64,000 nt of DNA from Agrobacterium tumefaciens (GCF_013318015.2 NZ_CP115841.1:2356001-2420000), one strand, 5' to 3'; numbered from the stretch's first letter, positions 44,915 through 55,636 are shown. Made by a program: numbers and translations. The notes: generated by a model not told the origin, from the letters alone.

Positions 44915-47900
44915 TTACTTCTTCAGCTGCTCCTTGAGAGCAGCAAGCTTGGCGAAGGGCGAATCCGGATCGATCGGCTTTTCCTTACGCGGCGGCTTGG
45001 CTTCGAAACGCTGCTGACCCTGCGGTTTCCCGCCACGGTCGTTGCGGTCCGGCCTGTCCTTGCGCTCCCCGCGATCCTGACGATCATTATTGCGGTTGTT
45101 GCCACGGTCGGGACGTCCGCCATCACGCTTGCGCTCGCCGTCACCGCCACGATTGGCAGCCTCGCGATTTGCTCCGTCACGATTATCGCGACGGCCTTCG
45201 CCACGACGTTCACCCTGTTCGCGTGGCGCCTGATCGCGACCCTCGCCACGGCCTTGACCGCGGTTGCCGGGACGACGGTTTTCACCACGCTGGTTTTCGT
45301 TGCGACCACCCGGACGCCAAAGAAGAACAGGCTTCGGCTCGGCAGCCTCGGCGCTTTCCGTCGGCGCAGCCTCGCTAACAGCAGCCTCTTGGCCCACAGC
45401 TTCCGCAACCGGCGCTTCTTCAGCAGTTTCGACAGTCGTCGTCTCGGAAACCTGCTCTTCCGAAGCCGGTTCCTCGTGTTCGGTCTCTGCGCTCTCGTCT
45501 TCCGTCACCGCTTCAGAAGCGGCCGGAGCGGCAGCACCAGTCTGGTTGGCGAGGAAGGCCTGCGCCTCTTCCGCCGTTACCTGATCGGCACGATAACCGA
45601 GACCCTTGAGGATTTCTTCCATGTCGTCGAGCGTTGCGCCGAGAATGGAAAGCATTGCGGTCGTCGTCGTGAAACGGCGGCCGTCATAAGCGCCTTCCGG
45701 ACGCGGCTGCTGACCGGGCTTCCACTGCAACAGCGGACGGATGAGATCGGCCAGACGCTCGAGAATGTCGATACGCACGGCGCGCTTTCCGAGGAAACGG
45801 AAACCGGCGAGCTTGTAGAACATCCGCTCGAAAGTCGGATCCGTTACGACAGAGGTGCGACCGGCGGCCAGCACCGGAATGAGATCGCCGTAACCCGGCT
45901 TGCCGAGACCATCGTTCTTCAGCGCCCAGAGCAGCGTGACAAGCTCCGCCGGAGCGGGCTTGAGAAGCGCGGGCAGGAAGACGTGATAGGCGCCGAAACG
46001 CACGCCGTAGCGGCGCATGGAGGCACGCGCATCCTGATCCAGCGACTTCACGTCTTCGGTGACGTCACGGCGGAACAGGACACCGAGATTTTCGACCAGC
46101 TGGAACGCCAGCCCCTTCGCCAGACCCTGAAGGTCTTCGGCGCGCGAAATATCGTCCAGTGGCTTCAGCACGGTCGCAATCTGATGATTGACGAAACGTT
46201 CGACGCGCGCCAGCGCATGATCGCGGGCATTGCCGCTCAACTGCTCGTCGGCAAAGAGGATCACGCGCGGCTTCATGATATTGTCGCCTGCCGAAAGGCG
46301 GGCCACCGGTTCGCCCAACCAGCGAACCAGACCATCGGAGCTCAAAGCAAGATCACCGTTTCCGCTGGCGTGCAGACGCGCGGCACGCGCCTCGTATTCG
46401 AGCGCGAGCGCCTTCTGCGCAGCAGCCTGCACGGCCTTCTGATCCGGCCCTTCCATTCCCGGCACCGGCGTGAACCGGAACCCGGCCAACTGGCCGACGT
46501 GATGTCCTTCTACGAAGACATCACCATTTACACTGATTTCAGCTTCAAGCATCGCATTCTCTCTCAGGCGCCTCATGAGCACAGATGTCCTGCGATCAAC
46601 AAAGCGTTTCGTCAACCTTTCATGTAGAGCATCGGACAATCGATCTTCGATTTCCCGCGTCTTTTCTTGCCAGTGTGTCGGATCGGCAAGCCATCCTGGG
46701 CGGTTCGATACATAAGTCCATGTTCTGATCTGCGCAATCCTTGCAGACAAGGTATCGATCTCTCCATCGGTACGATCGGCGCGGCGCACCTGTTCGCCCA
46801 TGAAATCTTCGTTCACCGTGCCACGTTTTACCAGATCGAAATAGAGCGTTGAGATCAGATCAGCATGTTGAGCGGGCGCAATGCGGCGATAATCCGGAAG
46901 CGCGCAGGCCTCCCAGAGTTTTTCCACCCGCGCCTCCGTCGTCGCCACGTCGATGATTTCAGGGTAGCGCGACAGATATTCGAGCGCCTGCTGGTCGATC
47001 GCCGGCAAGGCCCGTGACAGTCCCTGGATCGCCGGGGCGGCTTCGAGGCTCAGACGCAGATTGGTGATGGAGGAAAAATCGAAATTTTTCGTCCGCCATT
47101 GCAGCACCTTCACTGAGTCGAACTGATGGGTTTCGATACGCTCCACCAACTCGTCGTCAAATGGATCGACGCGCCCCGTCACGCCAAAGGTGCCATCGCG
47201 AAGATGGCGGCCGGCGCGGCCGGCGATCTGGCCGATCTCGCCCGGATTGAGATTGCGGAACTGATAGCCGTCGAACTTGCGGTCCTGCGCAAAGGCGACA
47301 TGATCGACGTCAAGGTTGAGGCCCATGCCGATGGCATCCGTCGCCACGAGATATTCGACGTCGCCGGACTGGTAGAGCCCCACCTGGGCGTTGCGCGTAC
47401 GCGGCGAAAGCGCGCCCATCACAACGGCTGCGCCACCACGCTGGCGGCGCACCAGCTCGGCAATGGCATAGACCTCTTCAGCCGAAAAGGCGACGATTGC
47501 CGTGCGTTGCGGCAGGCGGGTTATCTTCTTCTGGCCCGCATAAAAAAGCTGCGACAGGCGCGGACGTTCGACCACGGTAATTCCCGGCAGCAGCTTTTCG
47601 AGGATCGGGCGCATCGTGCCCGCACCCAGAAGCAGCGTTTCCTCCCGCCCGCGCAGATGCAGCACGCGGTCGGTAAAGATATGCCCGCGCTCCAGATCAC
47701 CCGCCAGTTGCACTTCATCGATGGCGACGAATGCGGCCGTTGTCTCGCGCGGCATGGCTTCCACCGTGCAGACGGAATATTTGGCTTTAGGAGGGGCGAT
47801 CTTTTCTTCGCCGGTTATCAGCGCCACATTCGGCGCGCCCACCTTTTCGACAAGACGGGTATAGACCTCACGCGCCAGAAGGCGCAGCGGAAGGCCGATG

Positions 47901-48016
47901 ACACCGTTGCCATGTGCCACCATGCGCTCGATGGCGTAATGGGTCTTGCCGGTATTGGTGGGGCCGAGAACGGCCGTGACACCGCGGCCGCTCAGGATCA
48001 TGGGGCGAAAATTCAA
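44915..48016 (-). CDS. SUV3-like ATP-dependent RNA helicase with long disordered C-terminus
   Basis: A 1033-residue superfamily-2 helicase related to mitochondrial SUV3, which works with RNA exonucleases. Walker A GPTNTGKTHYAIERM (about residue 18), motif II IDEVQL (about 98), SATs-equivalent LLGAGTMRP, and motif VI GQIAGRAGRHLRDG (about 265). Helicase and accessory domains run to about 840. The rest is low complexity: first Glu/Ala/Val/Thr-rich and acidic (about 845-905), then Arg/Gly/Asp/Asn-rich and basic (about 910-1010), closing with a short helix (DSPFAKLAALKEQLKK). TTG at 48016 is the first start; ATG at 48001 is an alternative. It precedes the S4 gene by 3 bp. Confidence 0.88.
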   Translation of the reverse strand: MNFRPMILSGRGVTAVLGPTNTGKTHYAIERMVAHGNGVIGLPLRLLAREVYTRLVEKVGAPNVALITGEEKIAPPKAKYSVCTVEAMPRETTAAFVAIDEVQLAGDLERGHIFTDRVLHLRGREETLLLGAGTMRPILEKLLPGITVVERPRLSQLFYAGQKKITRLPQRTAIVAFSAEEVYAIAELVRRQRGGAAVVMGALSPRTRNAQVGLYQSGDVEYLVATDAIGMGLNLDVDHVAFAQDRKFDGYQFRNLNPGEIGQIAGRAGRHLRDGTFGVTGRVDPFDDELVERIETHQFDSVKVLQWRTKNFDFSSITNLRLSLEAAPAIQGLSRALPAIDQQALEYLSRYPEIIDVATTEARVEKLWEACALPDYRRIAPAQHADLISTLYFDLVKRGTVNEDFMGEQVRRADRTDGEIDTLSARIAQIRTWTYVSNRPGWLADPTHWQEKTREIEDRLSDALHERLTKRFVDRRTSVLMRRLRENAMLEAEISVNGDVFVEGHHVGQLAGFRFTPVPGMEGPDQKAVQAAAQKALALEYEARAARLHASGNGDLALSSDGLVRWLGEPVARLSAGDNIMKPRVILFADEQLSGNARDHALARVERFVNHQIATVLKPLDDISRAEDLQGLAKGLAFQLVENLGVLFRRDVTEDVKSLDQDARASMRRYGVRFGAYHVFLPALLKPAPAELVTLLWALKNDGLGKPGYGDLIPVLAAGRTSVVTDPTFERMFYKLAGFRFLGKRAVRIDILERLADLIRPLLQWKPGQQPRPEGAYDGRRFTTTTAMLSILGATLDDMEEILKGLGYRADQVTAEEAQAFLANQTGAAAPAASEAVTEDESAETEHEEPASEEQVSETTTVETAEEAPVAEAVGQEAAVSEAAPTESAEAAEPKPVLLWRPGGRNENQRGENRRPGNRGQGRGEGRDQAPREQGERRGEGRRDNRDGANREAANRGGDGERKRDGGRPDRGNNRNNDRQDRGERKDRPDRNDRGGKPQGQQRFEAKPPRKEKPIDPDSPFAKLAALKEQLKK

Positions 48017-48462
48017 CGTACTATCCGTGAATCGACTTCATCTGCTTGCTGTACCGCCCGCCATTCACTGATACGGGCCGCACACGCAACACACATGGCA
48101 ACGCCCGCCGACAAAGGCAATAGGCCTTGTCCGCAAAGTGGTAACAGGTCCTTCCCCGCCGGAATTTTCCTTTTTGATTCAGATACTTGAAATATTAAAA
48201 AGAATCCGGCGAAACCGGAATCGATTCGGATACGGAACAGTCTGCGAACGAATCGAATACGAATCGCTGACTCCAACGGATTCAGCTTTTGTTCTCCGCA
48301 ACATCTGGTTGGCAGATGCCTGCCCTATACCAGATTGTGAATCCGGGTAAGTCCTTGCCCGGATTCAGCTTTGCGGCACCGGCTTCCGGCGGAAAATACC
48401 GGAATCGACTGTCAAGCGGCAATCGCTGGAAAGCCGCTCCGGCACAGGCAGGAATGGCAGTA
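48017..48462. other. Intergenic region with clustered GANTC sites and hairpins
   Basis: 446 bp without a supportable gene. GANTC (CcrM target) occurs at 48176, 48202, 48218, 48223, 48250, 48261, 48269, 48279, 48339, 48362 and 48402. CGGATTCAGCTTT is directly repeated at 48277 and 48360 (83 bp apart), and GATTCAG also occurs at 48176. A strong hairpin GAATCCGGG / CCCGGATTC occupies 48339-48366 and a weaker one 48267-48285. It lies between the helicase promoter and the end of the ubiH-like gene. Confidence 0.8.
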
Positions 48463-49677
48463 TCAGAGCGCCTCGCCGGCAAGCAGGCGCGGCGCGCCCG
48501 CATCTGTCGTACCGGCAGCCTGACCGATGAAATAGGATTTCAGACCCGGCAAACGATCGACTACACCCAGACCGAAATCACGCATGACGCGAATGGGACC
48601 GACATCATTGGAGAAAAGCCGGTTCAGCACATCCGTCGTCACACCCATCCGCAACGTGTCGAAACGCCGCCAGGACTGGTAACGATCGAGAACGTTGAGA
48701 GAGCCGATATCAAGGCCGAGACGGTCGGCCTCGACCACGGTTTCGGCCAGTGCCGCAACATCCTTGAAGCCGAGATTGAGGCCCTGACCGGAAATAGGGT
48801 GAATTCCATGCGCCGCATCGCCGGCAAGTGCAAAACGTGGCGCGACGAAGGAACGCGCCAGCGTCAAGCCCAGCGGAAAGGCGCGACGGGGACCGACGGG
48901 ACGGACCGGACCGAGCTTGTGGCCGAACCGGCGTTCAAGTTCCTCCTCGAACACCAGATCGTCGGCAGCAACCAGCCTGTCGGCATCGGCCGTACGTTCG
49001 GTCCAGACAAGCGAGGAGCGGTTCCCTTTCAAGGGAAGCACGGCGAAAGGCCCCGACGGCAGAAAATGTTCCTCCGCGCAGCCCTCATGCGGCCGCTCGT
49101 GTTCAACGGTGGTGACGATCCCGGACTGATCGTAATTCCAGTGCACGGTTTTTATTCCTGCCATATCCCGCAAAGCCGAGCGGACCCCATCGCAGGCTAT
49201 GAGCAGTCGCGCTTCAAGCGACGAGCCGTCGGAAAGTGAAATAGCCGTCGATTGGGGGCCGGCGGAAAAGCCGGAAACACTGAGACCATGGCGGATTTCG
49301 ACGCCGAGGCGCTCACACAGGCCTCGCAGCGCACCCACCATCGCGACATTCGGGACCATATGAGCGAAGGGCCTGCCCTCCTCCACCGCGCCGTCGAATG
49401 TCAAAAACACCGGGCGAACCGGATCGGCGGTCTTCGAATCGGTGACGATCATCTTGTGGATCGGCTGGGCCTCCGGCTCGATCTCGTTCCATACGCCGAA
49501 AACGTCAAGCATGCGCGTGGCCGCCGCGATAATGGCGGAGGCGCGGACGTCCTTCTTCCAGACATCCTCGGGAGCGGCTTCAACCACCTGCACATTAAGA
49601 TGTCCGGCTGCCTGCTTAATTGCGACAGCAACGGAAAGGCCGACATAACCGCCGCCTGCCACCACCACGTCCAGCAT
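48463..49677 (-). CDS. UbiH/UbiF/COQ6-family FAD-dependent monooxygenase
   Basis: A 404-residue flavin hydroxylase of ubiquinone biosynthesis. FAD-binding GxGxxG in VVVAGGGYVGLSVAVAIKQA at the start, DG-type middle motif (LIACDGVRSALRDMA), and the GD motif ALAGDAAHGIHPISGQGLNL near residue 290. ATG 49677 has GGGGAG upstream. Alternative starts extend 10 or more residues. Which ring position it hydroxylates is not readable. It is divergent from tesB (86 bp apart). Confidence 0.85.
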   Translation of the reverse strand: MLDVVVAGGGYVGLSVAVAIKQAAGHLNVQVVEAAPEDVWKKDVRASAIIAAATRMLDVFGVWNEIEPEAQPIHKMIVTDSKTADPVRPVFLTFDGAVEEGRPFAHMVPNVAMVGALRGLCERLGVEIRHGLSVSGFSAGPQSTAISLSDGSSLEARLLIACDGVRSALRDMAGIKTVHWNYDQSGIVTTVEHERPHEGCAEEHFLPSGPFAVLPLKGNRSSLVWTERTADADRLVAADDLVFEEELERRFGHKLGPVRPVGPRRAFPLGLTLARSFVAPRFALAGDAAHGIHPISGQGLNLGFKDVAALAETVVEADRLGLDIGSLNVLDRYQSWRRFDTLRMGVTTDVLNRLFSNDVGPIRVMRDFGLGVVDRLPGLKSYFIGQAAGTTDAGAPRLLAGEAL

Positions 49678-49763
49678 CGCGCTTCTCCCCAAATCTTGTG
49701 CACGCATCATCGGCGCACTATAGACCATGTGACGTCTTCCTACAGCCGGAGCAGGCCGAAAAA

Positions 49764-50648
49764 ATGTCGCATCCCTCGCAAACGTCAGATCCGATGGCCA
49801 ATCTGATCTCCACACTCGATCTCGAGAAGCTGGAAGAAAACCTGTTTCGGGGTGAAAGCCCGCAAATCGGCTGGCAGCGCGTTTTCGGCGGTCAGGTCAT
49901 CGCGCAGGCATTGATCGCAGCTCAACGAACCGTGGATGACGACCGTTTCGTTCATTCACTGCATTCCTATTTCATGCGCCCCGGCGACCCGCTGGTGCCC
50001 ATCCTCTACCAGGTGGAGCGCATTCGCGACGGTGCGAGCTTCTGCACCCGGCGCGTGGTCGCCATCCAGCATGGCAAGGCGATCTTTTCCATGTCGGCGT
50101 CGTTCCAGATCGTCGAGGACGGATTCGATCATCAGATAAAAATGCCGGATGTGACGCCGCCCGAAAGGCTGATGAGTGAAGATGAGATGCAGGCGGCCTT
50201 CCTCGCCAACGCACCCGCTTCGATCCGCAAATACTGGAGCAACAAGCGCCCGATAGAGATCCGGCCGGTTTCGCTGACCCATTATATTTCGAAGGAAAAG
50301 CTGGAACCGCAGCAGGATATCTGGGTTCGAGCTGTCGGCAATGTGCCGGACGATCCACGTTTCCAGTCGGCCATTCTCGCTTATCTCTCGGATATGACGT
50401 TGCTCGACACGTCGCTCTATGCCCATGGGACGACAATCTTCGATCCGGCCATTCAGGTGGCGAGCCTCGATCACGCCATGTGGTTCCACCGTCCCTGCCG
50501 GCTGGACGACTGGGTGCTCTACACGCAGGACAGCCCCAGCGCCTCGGGAGCACGCGGTTTGACCCGTGGCAATATTTTCACCAGACAGGGTGAACTGATC
50601 GCCTCCGTCGCACAGGAAGGTTTGATCCGCAAAAGGGCAAATGCTTAA
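49764..50648 (+). CDS. tesB: Acyl-CoA thioesterase II
   Basis: A 294-residue double-hotdog thioesterase that hydrolyses medium- and long-chain acyl-CoA. N-terminal signature NLFRGESPQIGWQRVFGGQV, then HSLHSYFMRPGDPLVPILYQ; the second hotdog has ASLDHAMWFHRPCRLDDWVL with the conserved acidic and Thr/Gln catalytic residues nearby, then ARGLTRGNIFTRQGELIASV. Start at ATG 49764; upstream in-frame sequence overlaps the divergent ubiH-like gene and is not conserved. Confidence 0.93.
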   Translation: MSHPSQTSDPMANLISTLDLEKLEENLFRGESPQIGWQRVFGGQVIAQALIAAQRTVDDDRFVHSLHSYFMRPGDPLVPILYQVERIRDGASFCTRRVVAIQHGKAIFSMSASFQIVEDGFDHQIKMPDVTPPERLMSEDEMQAAFLANAPASIRKYWSNKRPIEIRPVSLTHYISKEKLEPQQDIWVRAVGNVPDDPRFQSAILAYLSDMTLLDTSLYAHGTTIFDPAIQVASLDHAMWFHRPCRLDDWVLYTQDSPSASGARGLTRGNIFTRQGELIASVAQEGLIRKRANA

Positions 50649-50769
50649 ATAATGCGCTTTTTTAAAAAATCGCACATTTAATAGACGAAAATTGCGCCAC
50701 CCAATGCCCGTTTTTCAGACGTCTGTCATATAATTTTTATATTTCAATAACTTAGATGCCGCATCAAAA

Positions 50770-50787
50770 CTGGCACGCCCCTTGAAT
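50770..50787 (+). promoter_or_regulatory. Sigma-54 promoter of glnK-amtB
   Basis: CTGGCACGCCCCTTGAAT matches the -24/-12 consensus TGGCACG-N4-TTGCA (A for C at -12). It lies about 85 bp before the glnK start, and the associated genes are the classic NtrC/sigma-54 targets. Confidence 0.85.
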
Positions 50788-50799
50788 GTATGTCCGTAG

Positions 50800-51210
<411 letters not shown>

Positions 51211-51238
51211 AGCACGGCTGACAGGGAGTTTTCTAGCT

Positions 51239-52588
51239 ATGCAACTCAACAAGTTTTCAACGCTCGGCAAACTGGGTGCCGGTGTGGCAGCCCTGATGGC
51301 CCCGGCAATCGCCTTTGCGCAGGATGCCGCGCCGGCAGTAGCAGCGGCGGCCCCCGTTCCGGAAAAAGCCGATACCGCATTCATGTATGTCGCGACGATC
51401 CTCGTGCTTTTCATGATCATTCCGGGTCTCGCCCTGTTTTATGGCGGCCTCGTGCGCACAAAGAACATGCTCTCCGTTCTCATGCAGTGCACGGTCATCG
51501 GCGCGGTCATGATGCTCGTCTGGGTAATCTACGGTTACTCCTTCGCCTTCGGCGGCGGCACCGGCCCGTATTTCGGCGGTTTCGGCAAGCTGTTCCTGTC
51601 CGGCGTTTCGCTTGACAGCACCTCGGCAACCTTCTCCCAGGGCGTCGTGATCTACGAATACACCTTCATCGCCTTCCAGATGACCTTTGCGGCCATCACG
51701 CCCGCGCTGATCATCGGTGCATTCGCGGAACGCGTGAAGTTCTCGGCAGTCATCCTGTTCACCATCCTGTGGGCCACCTTCGTCTACTTCCCGATCGCTC
51801 ACATGGTCTGGGACGCGAACGGCCTGATCTTCGGCATGGGCGCTCTCGACTTCGCCGGCGGCACCGTCGTCCACATCAATGCCGGTATCGCCGGTCTGAT
51901 CGGCGCGATCATGGTCGGCAAGCGTACCGGCTTCGGCAAGGACATGATGGCCCCGCACTCCATGACGCTGACGCTGGTTGGCGCAGCCATGCTGTGGTTC
52001 GGCTGGTTCGGCTTCAACGCCGGCTCCAACCTCGAAGCATCTGGCGGTGCGGTTCTTGCAACCATGAACACCTTCCTCGCCACTGCAGCAGCCATCGTTT
52101 CCTGGTCGCTGGTTGAAAGCTTCACCCGCGGCAAGGCTTCCATGCTGGGCGCAGCTTCGGGCATGATCGCCGGCCTCGTCGCCGTAACGCCTGCGGCCGG
52201 TTCCGTCGGACCCATGGGCGCTATCGTTCTCGGCCTCATCGTCTCGCCGATCTGCTACTTCTTCGTCTCGGTTGTGAAGAACAAGTTTGGCTACGATGAC
52301 ACAGCTGACGTCTTCGGTGTCCACGGCATCGGCGGCATCATCGGCGCCCTCGGCACCGGCATCTTCACGTCTCCGCTGCTTGGCGGCACGGGCAAGGCGG
52401 ACTTCTCCATCTCCTCGCAGCTCTGGACGCAGTTCGTTGCCGTCGCCATCACCATCGTATGGTGCGCAGTCGTCTCGGCAATCCTCTACAAGATCGTCGA
52501 CGTGATCGTTGGTCTGCGGGTTCCGGTCGAAGCGGAACGCGAAGGTCTCGACCTTGCGACCCACGGCGAAGCCGCCTACCACTCCTGA
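51239..52588 (+). CDS. amtB: Ammonium transporter AmtB
   Basis: 449-residue inner-membrane ammonium channel. Signal-type N-terminus (AALMAPAIAFAQDAAP), then 11 hydrophobic helices. Pore twin histidines are in VVHINAGIAGLIGAIM and in VFGVHGIGGIIGALGTGIF. Start ATG 51239, 28 bp after glnK. Regulated with glnK from the sigma-54 promoter; the GlnK T-loop blocks it when nitrogen is plentiful (known for the family). Confidence 0.96.
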   Translation: MQLNKFSTLGKLGAGVAALMAPAIAFAQDAAPAVAAAAPVPEKADTAFMYVATILVLFMIIPGLALFYGGLVRTKNMLSVLMQCTVIGAVMMLVWVIYGYSFAFGGGTGPYFGGFGKLFLSGVSLDSTSATFSQGVVIYEYTFIAFQMTFAAITPALIIGAFAERVKFSAVILFTILWATFVYFPIAHMVWDANGLIFGMGALDFAGGTVVHINAGIAGLIGAIMVGKRTGFGKDMMAPHSMTLTLVGAAMLWFGWFGFNAGSNLEASGGAVLATMNTFLATAAAIVSWSLVESFTRGKASMLGAASGMIAGLVAVTPAAGSVGPMGAIVLGLIVSPICYFFVSVVKNKFGYDDTADVFGVHGIGGIIGALGTGIFTSPLLGGTGKADFSISSQLWTQFVAVAITIVWCAVVSAILYKIVDVIVGLRVPVEAEREGLDLATHGEAAYHS

Positions 52589-52627
52589 TATCCGGGAAAA
52601 GGGGTTCTCCATCCCCTCTCCCAAAAG

Positions 52628-52652
52628 AAGGCCCGCTTCGGCGGGCCTTTTC
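52628..52652 (+). terminator. Terminator of glnK-amtB
   Basis: AAGGCCCGC TTCG GCGGGCCTT followed by TTC; a stable UUCG tetraloop hairpin. Confidence 0.88.
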
Positions 52653-52796
52653 TTTGCCGCAAATCCGGAAGCAGCTTTTAAAAAACCGCATGGTTAACAC
52701 GACATTAACCAGCAAGCTGTTAGTTTTCCCTGTCAATCCGGGATCTGGTCAACTGCCGGATCTTGCCGAAACCACAAAAACTACGGGTTCAGGGAC

Positions 52797-55481
52797 ATGG
52801 GCAGAATGAATTCTCCGACATTCGACGGTCGTCACACGCGTTTCGTGCTGACGGCGTTTTTCGTGCGGCAGGTCATGGCTCTTGCCGGTTTTGCCTTGCT
52901 TGCCACGATTGCGCTGGGGATTACCGCACTTGCCACATGGAACGTGGCGGACCCGAGCCTGTCCTATGCAACAGGCAACCAACCCACCAATCTTCTCGGT
53001 TACGGCGGCGCAATCTTCGCCGATATCGTGATGCAGTTCCTCGGCCTTTCCGCAATCATCGCGCTTTTGCCGGTGATTGCCTGGGCGATCGCCCTGATCG
53101 CCGGTCGCAAGTTCAACCGGATACCCGCCCGCCTCGTCGCCTGGATCGCCGGCGCCATAGTCTGCGCCGCCTCGCTCGGCTGTTTTCCCGCGCCCGTGAC
53201 ATGGCCGCTGCCGAACGGCATCGGTGGCGTCATAGGCGATATGATCCTGCGCTTCCCTGCTCTCTTCATCGGCGCTTACCCCACCGGCACGATTGCGACG
53301 GTGCTGGGCGCTATATTCGCTGCTCCCGCCGCCTTGATGATGCTGTTTGCCGCCGGTCTCGTGGGACGCCCGGAAGATGACCTGGAACAGGAAGAACGCG
53401 CGCCGGTCGCAAACAAGGCCCGTGCCACCCGTCAGGTCGAGGAAGAAGACGATGACGAGGGCGAAGGCTTCTTCGCCAATATTCTCGCCTTCGGCGCAAT
53501 CGCACATTACTGGTACATCTCGCAGGCCCGCCTTCGCCGCCTGTTCGGCCTGAAGTCGAAATCACTGCACGGCGAATTCGAACACCCTTACGATTTCAAC
53601 GAATATGAATTCGGCACGCTGAACGAACCCTCCCGCCTCAAGACGGCGATCAACCGCCTCGACCAGCGAGCGGAACCGTCTTTCGAAGAACGCGCCGCAT
53701 CCCGTCGCCAGATGTCGCCTCCCTCCATCGCGCCCGATCATGATGCGGACGGGGACGACGAACCGTCGTTGGACGCAGACGGTCGGCGATTGCCCAACGG
53801 CATTCTCTCGGACGACCACAGCCTGGACGAGAACGACCCGAAGTTCGTGGCAAGACAGGCACCTGGGCGCGGCCAGCCCAGAATAACCGCCCCTTCCGCA
53901 CGCCCGAAGCCCAGCGAGCGCGTGGCAAGGGAAGCGCAGACCTCCTTTATTGCCGCAGACGGTTTCCAGCTGCCCACCGTGCATCTTCTGGCGGAACCCA
54001 AGAACGTCGTTCGCGACCATACGCTGAACGAGGAAGTGCTGGAGCAGAATGCCCGCCTTCTGGAAGGGGTTCTCGAGGATTTCGGCGTCAAGGGTGAAAT
54101 CATTCACGTCCGCCCCGGCCCGGTCGTCACGCTCTACGAACTGGAACCAGCACCCGGCATCAAATCCTCGCGCGTCATTGGCCTTGCCGATGACATCGCC
54201 CGCTCCATGAGCGCGATCGCCGCGCGCGTTGCGGTCGTGCCTGGCCGCAACGCCATTGGCATCGAGCTTCCGAACCAGACGCGTGAAACCGTGTTCCTGC
54301 GTGAACTGGTCGGCAGCCGCGACTTTGAAAACAGCAAGGCCAAGCTCGCCATGGCGCTCGGCAAGACCATCGGCGGCGAACCCGTCATCGCCGATCTTGC
54401 CAAGATGCCGCATCTTCTCGTTGCCGGTACCACGGGTTCGGGCAAGTCGGTCGCCATCAACACCATGATCCTGTCGCTGCTTTACCGCATGTCGCCGGAG
54501 CAATGCCGCCTGATCATGATCGACCCGAAAATGCTCGAACTATCGATCTATGACGGTATTCCGCATCTGCTCTCCCCCGTCGTTACCGATCCGAAAAAAG
54601 CCGTCGTGGCGCTGAAGTGGACGGTGCGCGAGATGGAGGAGCGCTACAAGAAGATGTCGAAGATCGGTGTGCGCAACATCGATGGCTTCAACAGCCGTGT
54701 GCAGCAGGCGATCGACAAGGGCGAAATCCTCACCCGCACGGTGCAGACCGGCTTCGACCGCCAGACCGGCGAGGCAATGTACGAGACGGAAGAATTCGAC
54801 CTGAAGCCCCTGCCCTATATCGTCGTCATTATCGACGAAATGGCGGATCTTATGATGGTGGCAGGCAAAGACATCGAAGGTGCCGTACAGCGCCTCGCTC
54901 AGATGGCGCGTGCCGCTGGTATCCATGTCATCATGGCAACCCAGCGTCCGTCCGTCGACGTCATCACCGGCACCATCAAGGCGAACTTCCCGACCCGCAT
55001 CTCCTTCCAGGTAACGTCGAAGATCGACAGCCGCACCATTCTGGGCGAACAGGGCGCCGAACAGCTGCTCGGCATGGGCGACATGCTCTATATGGCCGGT
55101 GGCGGCCGCATCCAGCGCGTGCACGGTCCCTTCGTCTCCGACAATGAAGTGGAAGAGATCGTCGCCTATCTCAAGACGCAAGGCACGCCGGAATATCTGG
55201 AAGCGATCACAGAGGAAGACGATGAGGAAGGCAATGGCGGCGGCCCGGCCGGCGCCGGCAATTTCTCCGATTCGGAAGACCCCTATGATCAGGCCGTGGC
55301 TGTTGTGCTGAGGGACGGCAAGGCCTCCACTTCCTACGTCCAGCGGCGTCTCGGCATCGGCTACAACCGCGCCGCCTCGCTGATCGAACGCATGGAGCAG
55401 GAAGGCATTATCGGCCCCGCCAATCATGCCGGAAAACGCGAAATACTCGTACCAACGGAAGCAGACATCATCGAGCGGTAA
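52797..55481 (+). CDS. ftsK: DNA translocase FtsK
   Basis: An 894-residue septum-located DNA motor that clears chromosome dimers at division. N-terminal membrane domain with about four helices (residues 20-190), a Pro/Asp/Arg-rich linker (about 220-390), then the motor: Walker [17 protein letters not shown], Walker [38 protein letters not shown]. The gamma winged-helix domain that reads KOPS closes the protein ([20 protein letters not shown] then [18 protein letters not shown]). The start could also be ATG three codons later. Confidence 0.95.
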   Translation: MGRMNSPTFDGRHTRFVLTAFFVRQVMALAGFALLATIALGITALATWNVADPSLSYATGNQPTNLLGYGGAIFADIVMQFLGLSAIIALLPVIAWAIALIAGRKFNRIPARLVAWIAGAIVCAASLGCFPAPVTWPLPNGIGGVIGDMILRFPALFIGAYPTGTIATVLGAIFAAPAALMMLFAAGLVGRPEDDLEQEERAPVANKARATRQVEEEDDDEGEGFFANILAFGAIAHYWYISQARLRRLFGLKSKSLHGEFEHPYDFNEYEFGTLNEPSRLKTAINRLDQRAEPSFEERAASRRQMSPPSIAPDHDADGDDEPSLDADGRRLPNGILSDDHSLDENDPKFVARQAPGRGQPRITAPSARPKPSERVAREAQTSFIAADGFQLPTVHLLAEPKNVVRDHTLNEEVLEQNARLLEGVLEDFGVKGEIIHVRPGPVVTLYELEPAPGIKSSRVIGLADDIARSMSAIAARVAVVPGRNAIGIELPNQTRETVFLRELVGSRDFENSKAKLAMALGKTIGGEPVIADLAKMPHLLVAGTTGSGKSVAINTMILSLLYRMSPEQCRLIMIDPKMLELSIYDGIPHLLSPVVTDPKKAVVALKWTVREMEERYKKMSKIGVRNIDGFNSRVQQAIDKGEILTRTVQTGFDRQTGEAMYETEEFDLKPLPYIVVIIDEMADLMMVAGKDIEGAVQRLAQMARAAGIHVIMATQRPSVDVITGTIKANFPTRISFQVTSKIDSRTILGEQGAEQLLGMGDMLYMAGGGRIQRVHGPFVSDNEVEEIVAYLKTQGTPEYLEAITEEDDEEGNGGGPAGAGNFSDSEDPYDQAVAVVLRDGKASTSYVQRRLGIGYNRAASLIERMEQEGIIGPANHAGKREILVPTEADIIER

Positions 55482-55636
55482 TGCCCGTCGCCCAAAAGGC
55501 TGTCGTGGTTTCGGGATAACGACATGCGTGAGGCGAAGACGGCAACCAAGCGGGGCGAAGAAGCGTTAATACACGCTTTCAACGTCATGAAGCCGCCGCC
55601 TTTATGCGGAAAATCGCTGCGATGAAGGAGAACAGA

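Noticed and set aside
45254..46627. 457-codon plus-strand frame opposite the helicase
   Set aside because: Shadow of the helicase and its low-complexity tail.
48176..48406. Replication origin or CRISPR-like array from the repeated GATTC motifs
   Set aside because: No DnaA boxes or A+T-rich unwinding region recognised, and the spacing is irregular with no repeat-spacer structure.
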